Assembly: GCA_003255065.1 (NCBI GenBank) | Contig: QAOA01000393.1 | Span: forward strand, 997,493-1,061,492 | DNA length: 64,000 bases | Source of the DNA: Cercis canadensis | Lineage: Eukaryota > Streptophyta > Magnoliopsida > Fabales > Fabaceae | Direction: 5' to 3' | Shown here: positions 34,307-51,299 of the stretch, piece by piece | Layout of the letters: each line of letters begins with the position of its first letter | Numbering within the stretch: position 1 is the stretch's first letter | Notes under the pieces: model-generated | Databases searched by the model: none | The model's input: only the letters and a program-made list of their open reading frames with translations | What the model was told of the DNA's origin: nothing | Program-made: the position numbers and the translations under genes

Positions 34307-36123
34307 TTAATACTTGTGTTTTTTTGGCCTTTGCGATCTAATTTTATTTCGTAAATCTCGTGCAATTAAATTCCCCATCTCTTGAAATGAAAGAAAACCT
34401 CCCCTCATGTTTGGAAGTTCATATACTTTGTTCTGTCCTCTTCTGTTCCTCTTTGGTTACCGAGGAGGCACAATCTATTAATTTTATGTAATTTAATGCT
34501 GAATTTCTTAATTATCAATTCAATCTTAAAGTATGGTTACTTGTTTGAAATTGAGCATAGAATTTAAGTTACTTAATTTTTAATTTTTAAATTTAATCTC
34601 AAAAAACAACTGGGTTTTTCAGGGGAGTCACTCTGTTTCTCTTCTGTCTCAACCCCTGATCTTGCTTTTTAGTTATTACAATATCAATTAAATTTTACTT
34701 TGATTGGATTTTGGCATTATGTGATGTTGTTTTACTTCAGTGACTGCCAAATTAAAAAGTGAAAGTGGAAAAGGAGGTTTTCTACTTTTCTCCTTTGCCA
34801 ATTGCCACCTCTATTATGATGGCTTTTGCATTGTTCATTCTTCGGAAACATGAAAATTCCAGAACGCATTCAGACTAGTGTTAAGATATCAATTTTCTGA
34901 ACCGATGGAATATTTTTCCACTTTATTTTTTTATGTTCAATAGTAAAGTATATGAATGGCATAAAATAATTTAGCATTCATAAAGACACTGTTCCAAAAG
35001 GCTTACCTGAGAAACCCTTTATGCTTTTTGAATCATGGGTGCATGGAAAGCAGACAACATCTATCTAGGAAAGGAAGTAAGAGCTATCTAATTTTTATTT
35101 TTATTTATTTTTAGGTTGCTTATACATGTTTTCTCTCTTTTTGGAGAATAAAGTATCTAATTTATCCAAGGGAGCCGAAAAAGAGACAAATAATTTATAA
35201 AGGCATTTTTGGATAAAGAATGATTTTTTTTTCTTCTTTCTCTTTTTCTTTTTTCTTGCGTTCAACATTTCAAATTAACAACTAATACAATTAATCTTCC
35301 CTCTCTATGACTCCCTCTAATTATTTGAAATATATAATAGAAAAGAAACAACAGCTATATGTAATATAAACAAATAAATGAAAATTGAAGTGATTTACAC
35401 TCCTCCTCCACGTCGTAATTTAACAAATTTTCAGCTCTTTTACTCCTTCGATTGATATCACCGGTGCTTTTGAGAAACATCATTTAAATTCGATTCATTT
35501 ACAAATCCACCTGTCTCTATACATTGTCATTTTATCTTGAGAACAAGTTTGGAGTAAGTAAGTTTAACGAGTAACCCATAAATGTGACTATTTTTTTACA
35601 GAAATAAAGTTCATATCAATCATCAACAGAGTGGGAGCAATTTCCCACACCTGGAAAGAAAACGTACTTAAGAACTTGAAATATGCTATCACAAGACACT
35701 TCAACACATAAAAGTTTATGCTAAAAACGTCATAATTAAAGTTCACATTTTGCTCACAAAATCTTCACATTTCCTACATACAGTATTACAATGTAAATAT
35801 GGTTTATGCCCAATGATAAAAGTCTGTTATAACACGAGGCATCTCTAAACATCAAAGAGAAAACAACGGTAAAGGTGAAGTATAACCAATGTCATTAATA
35901 CACAACTATATGAACAAAAGCCCTTTTCGCCAGGCTGGGTTTGTCAGGAATCCACCTCAGTATATCTTTTATTGTATACTTCTTACAGCGACAGTTCCCA
36001 ACTTGTTGCAGCTTTTCTCCAACACAATGCATAGACAACACTCCATTTGGAAAAGTGCACGAAATAAAGTATGAAATTTCTTAGAATTTACAATAGAAAA
36101 CGCAGGATCAAGAGTGGCAGCTG
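34307..36123. other. Intergenic region, DUF3511 gene to casein kinase gene
   Basis: Holds the 3' UTRs of the two convergent genes. Otherwise AT-rich, with no gene seen. Confidence 0.5.
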
Positions 36124-40773
<4,650 letters not shown>

Positions 40774-42707
40774 TCAACAAAACTAGATCAACGATCAGAG
40801 CTAAACCCTAGAACTGAATTAGAACTAGGATGCAGAAAATGATTCCCAGAAAGGAAAATGAAAAATCAAGCACCAGCCACAGACTTGAACAGCGACTTCA
40901 AGTAGCCATTGTAGTGGAGAAATTGACAGCGCAGAAGATTTGGGAAGAAAATAAAACGAAAGGGATAGAAATGGGATATGGGAAATAATGAAGGAGAAAA
41001 TTGGAAAAGGGGGGAAGACTTCCTCTTTCTAGAAATTTGGAGTGGGGAGGATTAGATTAAGTAGACGAAGAGGAGAGAGAAAAGGGCACAGAAGAGGGAG
41101 CGTAACGCACAGGCACAGCACAGACCCTCCTCGCGCTTTGATCCCAATCGAATCAGAACGGAAATTCTCGCAGCTATGATACCGATGAAGCAGTTTTTCT
41201 TTTTCGTATTTGCTTTTTCTTTTTCCCCAAAGCAACGTCCTAAAACGACGCTGTTTTTAGTTTGGGCTGTTCTTTCACTTTCTTTCAATTTTGGTTTTAT
41301 TTCTCAAGCTTCTATTCTACGGTTCTGATCATATTATTTTATAATGTAACAAAAAAAAATCACATTATTTTATTTTAGAAATAACAATTTAAATATTTCA
41401 CTTGAAAAACCAATCAAATATATGCGATAAACTTATCAAAAGTCACAATAAAAAAAAAAACCATTTTTATAAGTAATGTTAGTTATACATTAGCTTTTTT
41501 TTTAATACACAATAGTATTATTTTTATATAAAACTTACACACTAACAATTATCTTACCATTTACACAATCACACATATCACAACTAGTCTAAAAAATCTT
41601 TAAAAAAAATTAAAGTTTCAAGTTTAAATATATATCCTTTTATATTTTCAATTAAAAAATTTAATTCTATCTACCTAATAAAAAATAAAAATAATTATCA
41701 TACTATTTCATATTGTGTAGATATAATAACATTTAAATTCAACTATATTTAAATAATTGTTTTCTCTATATGGCTCAAATACGACTACCTCAACCATATG
41801 TATTTAAATTTTCTCTGTAACCACATTCACCTTATGCTATGACACTTCACCAACTTATTTTGCATTTGACAAAGATATGAGGATCTTATAACTATTTTTG
41901 TTCAAGAAAAATACTGATTGGATTATTTTGTAATGCTTTATGTAAGGAGAAAATTCTAAAAGTTCTTAAAATTAAAGGAGATACATGTAATTTCAATTAA
42001 ACCATGGAAGGTTGGAGTAATTTTCTGTTGTAAAATTATTTTCAAGTTGTTTCATACATTTTTTTTTCCCTTTGATTGTGATTGAATTTGATTTATTACT
42101 ACTTTACTGGTGTCTTGGTATGAACCTTCTTTCAAAATTGTAGGTTATTAAAAATAATTTAAGACTTCAACGGTTTATTTGTTACATATTTTACTGTTTT
42201 GTATAATAAAAAAAATTAAAAGATGACAACCCAAATTCAAGTTCTCTCTTTACACAATAGTACAAAACTTTACGAACTGTGTTTCATAAATCAAGAGTTG
42301 TTAGAAATTATTTGACACATTCTATATTTTGATTTATACATAACATTATTTATTCCCCTGGAACTTCATATGTTATTATAGTCAGAGCTTTCCAAAGTTA
42401 CCCCCCACGTCCCCAACCAAAAAAGAAAGAAAGCAGGTAGCACAGATCAGTAGCTTCATTAATACAGATCATTTTATATGAGAATTTCATATGATCGTTA
42501 AAAGTGTATACATTTGTGATGCTCTTCTACTTTATAAATATATTACATACAATACAACAGCTCTCAGGCTTTTCCATATTGAATGGGACTTCAGCAATCC
42601 AATTCGGACAAATATAAAAAAGAAAAGAATCAAAAAGGGAGCCAGAGAAAAAAAAAAAAAAAAAAAAAAAAACCCTAAAAATTTCCAAAACTGTTAAATT
42701 ATGTATA
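40774..42707. other. Casein kinase leader/promoter, then AT-rich intergenic region
   Basis: About 40774-41230 is the probable 5' UTR and core promoter of the casein kinase gene, with purine-rich tracts. 41300-42640 is AT-rich with no gene. A run of about 25 A residues lies at 42648-42672, close to the 3' end of the flippase gene. Confidence 0.5.
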
Positions 42708-45700
42708 TTAGCATGATGGGGGCAAAAGTCCCATGGTTGATTGCTTCTTCTGCAGCCTCCCTTTCAATTGCCTGATCTTTGCTTCCACTCTGGCTGTGAA
42801 TCCAATCTTGGTTTCCTGTCTTGCTTTAGACCTTTCCCTAGTCCACATGTGTTGATCTTCAATGTCCTTCTTGTAGTACTTGATTTCTTGGATAATATGA
42901 TGATCCAAGGGATTAAAACATCTTTGGAAGGATATGTGGGCAAGATAAGGAAGAATGCAAGTGATGGTTACTAAAAGGGTTGCTGACCAATAAATAGGTG
43001 CAGGACCAAGAGCTTCAACCAGTATTTTGTAGGCAGTCTTGGAATAATCTGGAGAAAGCATGCCATATAGGAAGAGAAAGAGGTACCAAGCAGCTATACT
43101 GCCCCATACAAATGCGTGTTGGATCCATGTAAAATGGCTCATTGTCAATGCAATCTGGAAGTTAACAGCCCAAACGATGCAAGTGAACATTGTGGTACCA
43201 ACAACAGCCATATCAGCAGTCTGCCCATCAGCACGGAATGCTTGGTCATAGAAGATGATGATGTTAAGGAAGAAGATAATGAGAGAGGCATAGAGACCAT
43301 TGCCCATCCATCCCAATATTCTGTACCAGTCAAAGAACAAATTTCTGGGTCCTTGCTGATACAGTGCAGGAAACTGCATAGAGCAAGAGCATATCAATTG
43401 GTTGGCTTTCTCAAATATGGATGAAATACAATGAAGGCCTTTTAAGAGGACAAACCTGTAAGCAAACTTCGGAAGAAACATCTTGTTCGAAAACTCCAAG
43501 TGAAATGACCGGTAATGAGGTAAGAACAACATTGAACAATATCATGTACCAGTCATCATAAACTGATTGTCCAGAGAAGCCCGTAAAAGCCTCAAAATAG
43601 AAGATGGTCAAGCCAAATGCTATGTTTTTGTAGAAGAAATAGCATATCTGCACGCATTACAGATCAGTTAAAAAGGGAAAATTAGGAATCAATTCATGAT
43701 AGAAACACACAAAAATTCAAAATCAATTTTAAATGTTTTTCTATTAATGTGCAGAATGCACAATACATAAAAAGTTGAAGACATATCCAATGTGTGACAA
43801 TGAAAATCAAAATGAAGACTAATAAACTATACCATTTGGGCAATTCTCTTGTAACACCAGTGGCCATGGACTACCAGAAGCCGCTCCAGAAAGTGAAATT
43901 GGGCAATAGCAAAGTCACTAGCCATCACCGCCTGAAAAAGGTCTCAAGTTTTAGAATTCCACAAATTCCATAAAAAAAATTTATTATTGAATGAGGAAAA
44001 GGACATACAAAGGCAGAGGACAAGACATCATCCTAAAGTGCGAACAAATTCCAGAAATATTACATGCTCAATAGAAAAACCTTTATGTGCATTTTCTCAA
44101 CTTGCAAGCACGAAAGTAAAAATTATATTCATGAGGATGTTGCAGATTATAACTATACCACATTACCACTCTACATAAGATTTATGATAAAAACTTGAGA
44201 ATGGATTTAGACAACAAGCTAGCCAATTTGCACTAAGCTTATATGAATAAAAGCATACAAAAGTTCACAAAATTTAAATTTTCATCAGTTGGCAATCGCT
44301 GTCCAGCTCCTCTTCAGAGCAAAAACTATAAGTGAGAATGAACATTGGCAATACACATTGCTATTTATCAGAAAATACTCTATCAAAGATTTAGAACATT
44401 AGCCGGCATGATTTTTAGCGTTTATGGGGGAACAGAAAATAGGTTATTAGGTTGGACAATGTTATTTCCAATGACATCCAATAAAGCAGCTTTTCAACCT
44501 CATTAGAATAACAAATTCTGATTGAGTGTTCCTCGTCATGTCCGGACTGTTATCACCAAAAGAAATTAAGAAAATACCAGGAAGCTAGAGTATTTTCCTT
44601 CAAACAACCCTCCTGCATGGAAGGAGAACTTCCCTTTCCTAAATAATATTAAAATGCAAAGAAAGGCTTGACGGCATAGAAGTGCTTGATAAGGAGTCTG
44701 CTCCACTGTCCAACTTGAGACATGTAGCTCAAACATGCAAACATTCATAACAGATTCCCTCTCTCTATCCCAGTCCTACTTTGAAAATCACTAAAGCTAT
44801 ATAAAACTAACATTTGGAATGTTACTGAAATCTCTAACATATATGATGTTGCAAGAGTACAGGTTAGAATCTATAATGTAAATGCAGCAGTAATTTCGTA
44901 AGACATGATTATGCAGAAAGAGCTAGTCATGTGATTCACTGACCTGCATACCTTCAACCCCACTGATACCAACACCAATATCTGCCTCTTGAATCATCCC
45001 AACATCATTTGCACCATCACCTATTGCTAAAGTGGTCTTCCCAGTTCCTTCTTTCACTAATCTTGTTACCTGATGCCCAAGGATTAAGGAATTAGGATAT
45101 GATAAAACAGTGCAAAGCTTATATTCTTACACTAGAAATAGTGATCAATTATTGAGATGCAGCATATGAAATATTAGATGAGAGTCCACAAAAGTACAAA
45201 TGGAAAAGGAAAAAAAAAAAGACCCCACCAATGCCTTTTGCTTTGGAGACACACGACAGCATATGACAGAAGCACATCCCACAGCCAATCCCAAAAATTG
45301 ATGCTTCATATCATCTTCTAAAGCATATGTCAGAGTTTTCCCATCAATAATTAATGCAAACGCAGCGTGTGGATCTTTCTCCAGCTTTATCATTTGTGAT
45401 GCATTGGTGATTTGGTTCAAAATGTTCTCCTTGATGACCTGAAGGAGTACAACAAGGACTAGGTCTAACATCAGATGGAACCCAGATCCAGAAAATAAAT
45501 TCCTTAACTCTTTCTCAATGAAATATGTACCTCTTTGCCATCATTGGTGACTGGGTCTGAATTAGCACTTATACAGATCTGCTTCATGCCCTGTCGAAGC
45601 AAACTACAAGCAAACCTGCACCACAGAAACAAAAAATTCATCGTACTTGTTCACAGAGGCACTCATGAATTCAATTTAATTATTAAGAGAAACAAAAAGG

Positions 45701-48564
45701 TGATATGTGGTTAAATAATTTGTGGTACACAGACCCAATGTTGATTGCAGTTTCCATCTTATCTCCTGTCAAAACCCAGATTTTGAGACCAGCTTGTGCA
45801 AGTTTATCAATGCATTGGGGCACCTAAAGAGACAAAGAAAAAGGGATTGGTTGAAGTAGAGCAAAACAGCAACAAATAAACATTGATTGTAAAGAACAAA
45901 AAAACCTACCCCATTTTGCAGTTTGTCTTCCACAGCAGTAGCCCCAACAAGAATCAACTCTCTTTCCATCATATCTGATACCCGCTCAAGCATTGTTTCT
46001 CTGTCAGGCCCAACAGCTGTTTTGGCTTTCATAAACTCACTGTTCCAAGCAGAGTACTCTTGCTCATCAAGCTTTCTATAAGCCAGAGCTAAGGTACGTA
46101 AACCAGCTTCTCCATATTCGTTCAAATGTCTGGTAGTAGCCTCCAAATACATTCTTCCATTCTTTGACATTCGATCAAATATAATACTGCATAATCAAGC
46201 AGGAAAAATATTGAATATCAAAATTTGCAGAGAGATGTCGAAAATCTCTCTGTGGAGCATATGTTAGGTGTTTGCATGCTTCCTCCCTGGGACCAGGGAG
46301 TTGATGTGAGAAAGTGCAAACTAGTTGTAAGTAGAGTTTAATTCTACTGAGCTTAAAGAGAATTTGAATTTCTTTTATACTAATGTAAAAGCTGGTTGAA
46401 GGTCTCAACTGGCCACTATATCATACATTCAGCTATTAGTAATTAATACAGGATTCAGCGATTCCATAAGCTAACCTGTCAGCCCCTTTGCACAGAAGAA
46501 GAATGTTGCCCTCCTCGTCACGCACAATCACTGACATCCGCTTTCTTTTGCTAGTGAAATCCAAAAGATTCAGGATTTTGTACTCCCTGCATATTTCACC
46601 CAAAACCAAAAAAGCAAAGAAAAAAAAAAGAAAGAAAAAGATGGTTACATAACAATTAAGAGAATTGAAAAGCAGAAACATATTTTGGACAAAAGAAATT
46701 ATAAGCATAAAAGAGTTCATAAATTTCCCACTCACCTTTCAATTAGTTGTCTTGATGGAGAAAATCTTTCACGAATGACAACACTCGACTGTGTTCTTTT
46801 GCAAAACTCAAAACCAAATTCTCTTGATGCTACAAGAAAAGACCCTTCATCGGGTGACTCAGCTTCATATGTATAATTTCCACCCTCCTCATTGAACTCA
46901 GGAATGGCAGTATGGCAAACTGCTAATATCCGGAAAAACAACAAAAGGACATCAGCATTTGGCTCTTTCAACCAGTTACCATTCATGAGGCGGTCATCCT
47001 CAAAACTGAAACCCTTTATGGCAGTCTTCTGATCCTCATCACCCTTGGAAGTAATAACAGTCTCCAGTTGAATTTCTTCAGCTCTCCTGACATTTTCCAA
47101 TGAACCATTTGCATTACCCTTATTCTTACGCATTGGAAAACTAGAAAGATCTGTGTCCTGCTCCTCAAGATCAGAAGCCATCTGTTTTGCTGCAGCAAGT
47201 TCAACTTCACTGGAACGCATGCCGTATGCAGTACCAGCAATGGAGCATTTTAAAAAATCCATCTGGTTGCAGGTCAATGTGCCAGTCTTATCAGAGAGAA
47301 TAGTATCTACCTGGCCCAACTCCTCATTCAAATTTGATGTCCGTGCTTGAGCTGGAGTCCCAGTTTCTTCATCATACATTTCTACATCGTTGTTGATGAA
47401 GGTTGCTTGTAAAACTTTCACAACCTCAATTGAAACATAAAGTGAGATGGGTATCAAATATCCATAAAGAATGAGCGCAGTAACCAAATGAGCAATCCCA
47501 GCCAATCCAGGATTTTTGGGATCATACTGGAATCCTGTATTATCAGGTCGTAAGTACCACCAATCTGGACTTTGGTACTTAATCTTTACAGCGAATCCAA
47601 TTGAACTGATCAAGGATATCAAAACAAGGACAGTGAAAAGAATGTAAATGATATAATCCATCTTTTTTTCTATTGTGCTCCTTTTGGAAGGAGACTTCGT
47701 AGAATTCTGCATGACTTTGCTATCATGACCAGTGAAAACAACCACCCCATAGATGTACTCAGTATTCCTGAGCTTGGAATCTCGGAGGAGAATTTGACTA
47801 GGATCAAGAGGATGAACCTGATGTTCATAATCAAAATTTCCAACGAATGCATAAAGATTGGAATTTGGGTCCTCACAACGTATTGTTGCTCTCAAATCCT
47901 TAAAAGCTTCATCATTGTCGAGAGGCAAGGTAACCTCCAAAGATCTTTTAACCTTCAAGTTTGTCTCACCATCTAAATTCATAGTTTCTACATAGCATAT
48001 CCCATCCTCATAACTTGATGACAAGAGAAGCAAGTCAGCAGGAAAAAATTGATCCTTTGCTACTTTTATCACGTCCCCAACGTTAATGTTCTGCCATGTC
48101 TTGAAACCAAAAGCACCATTGCCTTGATGGACACTGGCTTTCCGGTGATTAACTTTGATATCCTGAAGGAACCTATTCCAATCTTCCAATGCTTCCTTTG
48201 CCATACTAAGGCCCACAACAAATGCCAAAGGAGCAATCATGCTCACGGGACTGAAAGGTGAAAATGAAGAGGTTGATAGGCAGGCGGCCAAAAGGAAATA
48301 TATATTAGCAACCCGTCGAAATTGCTCAAAAAGCGCCTTAGGTAAAAATGTAATAATATTGTATTTTGTAGTTGATATATCATTTTTTCTGTAAAATAGA
48401 GGCTTCTTTTCATGGAGTCGAGGCTGGTTGCAATATACAATTCGTGAGAACCCAGGACCTGAAAGCGAATGCGGCCCTTCCTGCTCAGTGGCTCTTGACC
48501 AAAGACAACCGAATGTGTAAAGATGGCTCCTCCGGAGCCTTGCCCTTATCCTGCCCCTTGTCAT
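42708..48564 (-). CDS. ALA: Phospholipid-transporting P4-ATPase (aminophospholipid flippase)
   Basis: P4-ATPases flip phospholipids from the outer/luminal to the cytosolic leaflet, with an ALIS (CDC50) subunit. Ten coding exons: 48564-46736, 46586-46476, 46186-45910, 45823-45735, 45615-45531, 45438-45229, 45069-44944, 43931-43833, 43647-43456, 43373-42708. They give 1227 aa, the size of the ALA4-7 group, and the N-terminus ([20 protein letters not shown]) also resembles that group. Motifs: actuator DGET (198-201), PISL in TM4 (372-375), phosphorylation site DKTGT (Asp425), KGAD, LTGDK, and GDGANDV. About ten membrane segments are expected and hydrophobic blocks fit. The basic C-terminal tail begins after [11 protein letters not shown] leader intron of about 0.7 kb (about 48569-49279) is likely. 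Confidence 0.96.
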
Positions 48565-49580
48565 TTAGCTGGATTTCAGCTTAAGATAATTATATTAAAC
48601 ACATACCCAGCAAGGAGAAAACGTAAATCTTGCCCGCAAGGAATATTCAAACTTGCCCCTTGTTCCCAATTTCCTCTTTCAAAACCTAGTAAGATACATG
48701 TAAACGATTAAATTCAGTAGACAAACATGTTATTTGTGCATACAAAATCTGCAGAACATGTCAAATTGAATAACTGAACACAAGAAATATAAATTCATGC
48801 GTGAAAAAACTCAAATCGAAACAAAAGCGGTAATTCAAAATTGGCATTGAAACTCGTCGAATACCCATTTACGGGATTAAGAAAAGAAAGACAACAAAAT
48901 AAGAGAGCTTAAGAAAATCTGGCGACAAGTCGGAAATTATTGTAACAAAGACTAACAAGATCGTAAAGAGTAGCAATGTCCCCTTTCCAGGCCTGAAAAT
49001 TCGAAGAAATCAAATTGACGAGCTAATGTCTCAAACCCCCAAATGCGTTCATCTCAAAAAATCAAAACAGCTGAAAAAAAAAACGTCTTCATTGGAAAAA
49101 AAGTGAGACGGAAGAAAAAACAAACGCAAAGAAAAAAAAATATAAAAAAATCCAGCTAAACCAGTAAAATAATCATTAATGCAGGCATAGATTCCTGCCC
49201 AGAACGTTGAAAATTATAAAAAAAAAAATTGAAGAAATGCAAACAAAAAATTACCCAGAATATAGAAAAGAACGCGTACCAAACACCAGGACTGTCATCC
49301 ATTTTCAGGACAGACAAAAATTGAGCAATGTGGCAGAGAGAAAGGGAAGAAGGAAGCTCTGAAGAGTTGCAGATCGCGGAAGGAGACAAAGTCTAGAGAG
49401 AGAGAAAGATTGAAAGGGAGACAAACTAAAAGAGAGAGACAGGGGGAGAGGACAGGGTTTTAGGCCAAACGAAGAAAGTCCTCTCTCTCTCTCTCCCTCC
49501 CCTCCTCCTGAAGTCCGAACCCAAAGCCAGGAATTTCCGGGCCCCTCCTTTCCAATATTTATATTTTTACAAATTTGCAT
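48565..49580 (-). other. Flippase 5' UTR with leader intron
   Basis: On the minus strand a donor (CAAACACCAGG context, GTACGC at about 49279) and an acceptor about five bases before the ATG define a likely leader intron. The leader exon is rich in CT/GA repeats (about 49310-49500). Small frames inside it are not supported as genes. Confidence 0.45.
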
Positions 49581-50832
49581 TTAAAAAAATTCGCAGTTAT
49601 TTTCGCTCCTCACTAATTTGATTTTTTTTTAAACCTTTTTTAGTGAGTAACGATATTTACACGTGTTTTTGGCACAATATTTAGTTATTTACAATTACAA
49701 GTGTTTTGACTTTTGAGTTACACTTTGTTATTTACAAAATCTAATTTTAATTAGATCCATCTCAGCTAATAACCTAATACAATACAGTGTGGCATAAAAT
49801 AGTAAATAATAAAATTTTCTTTGGTTCTGATTTGTATTCCTAAAATAACCTGGCAAGGTGAACACTAAGGAGAGGTTGTCTTTTTCAGAAATTTTTAGAT
49901 AATTTATATAAAATTTGATTGATTGATTGATTGCTCCAATCAAAATATTTGAATGGAGCTAGTGACATATACTCTTTTATCTTCTATTTTTAGCACAGAG
50001 TGCTATTATGAAACAAAGATAAAATATTTTTTTTATGAGAAAAAAAATAATATTTGACATACAAATTTTACTGCATAGGAATTTACTGGGACCTATATGT
50101 GAATTTAAAGATTCTTGATTGGCTAATTTTATCACATTGTGTAGAGCGAGTGCCGAGTCCACTTCTCGTATGCATGAAAAGCGGGTCCCGCATTGGCTTA
50201 CGTGGCGGGTACTGAAGTGAGAGCCAATTGGCGAGTTCTTCCTTGCCCGTAAGAATAGTGTTAGCAGAGAAAGGAATTTACGGATTTCTGTTTATCGTTA
50301 CTGGCGGGAGAAGTGGACCCACTGAATGGTACATGGATTCAAAAGCGGTTCCCGTGGCATAAATTTAGGTGGGGTTACAAGGGAACCAAATCTTCCCTTA
50401 TATAGTTTTATAAAGTTATTTTTAAATACTTTAAATATTAACCCATTTTTGTTCATTAATTTTTTGGATTATAAAACGTGATTTAATTGGGGTTTTCATA
50501 TGTCATAATATATCACTCCATGCAAGTATTGATGATAAATTTGCAAACTTACTATTTGATGATATATTAAACAATTTGAAAGATACTATTTAAAAGTGGA
50601 CAATAGTAAATTAACTTTTTAATGAAGTTAATTTTTGGTATAAGTGTATAGTAAACCTTTTTTCTAGATGGAAAATAAATATGATATTTTTCTCAATAAT
50701 TGGTTCACTATATACAAAACATTAAACCATTTTTAATTGATTGTTATATAAACGCCAGAAAAAAATTAAAAAAATTTAATTTGTCATCTAGCTCCCTTTT
50801 AGTTATTTAGAGAAAATGACACAATTATCAAT
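49581..50832. other. Intergenic AT-rich region
   Basis: No coding potential beyond short frames. A GC-richer patch occurs at about 50150-50350, without recognisable features. Confidence 0.45.
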
Positions 50833-51299
50833 TAGGGGTGTTCTTAACCTGCATAACCAATGAAAGCCCGCCCGAAACAGACTAAAAATAAGTAAATCGG
50901 ACGGTTCCTAAAGTTGCGTGGGCAAGATCGAATGGTTAGGCATGATTTAATTGGTTTGACCAGTCAAAATCGGGTTTACACATTGTAAACCGTGTGAACT
51001 TGCACCTGACCAATTAATTTCTTTCGTCAATCCCGTTCTCTCTCTTCTTTACTCTCCTCACCACTCACCACTCCCAATAATAAAATATCATTTACTCTCC
51101 TCGAGAATTCTCACTTGAATCGTCATTTCTCTCTTTCCCACTCCCTCATACTATGGTCCCTTGTTTTTCCCCTTCTTTTTTGCTCTTTTTTTTTCTCGTC
51201 CCTTTCGCCTTTTTTCGTTCACATTCACTATATTTTTAGACCTTCGGTTAACATCAGTTTGGGCCAAACCTGATCGTAACCGACCAATGTTCACCCCTA
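50833..51299. mobile_element. Probable hAT-type MITE
   Basis: A 467-bp element beginning TAGGGGTG and ending CACCCCTA, i.e. an 8-bp terminal inverted repeat. It is flanked by ttatcaat (50825-50832) and ctatcaat (51300-51307), an 8-bp target-site duplication with one mismatch, as expected for hAT transposons. There is no transposase inside, so it would be non-autonomous. Beyond the first eight bases the inverted repeats diverge, so this is a moderate call. Confidence 0.6.

Noticed and set aside
42648..42672. Long A-run as the tail of a retrotransposed copy
   Set aside because: No gene-like sequence or target-site duplication is attached to it. It lies just downstream of the flippase stop on the opposite strand and is a simple homopolymer.
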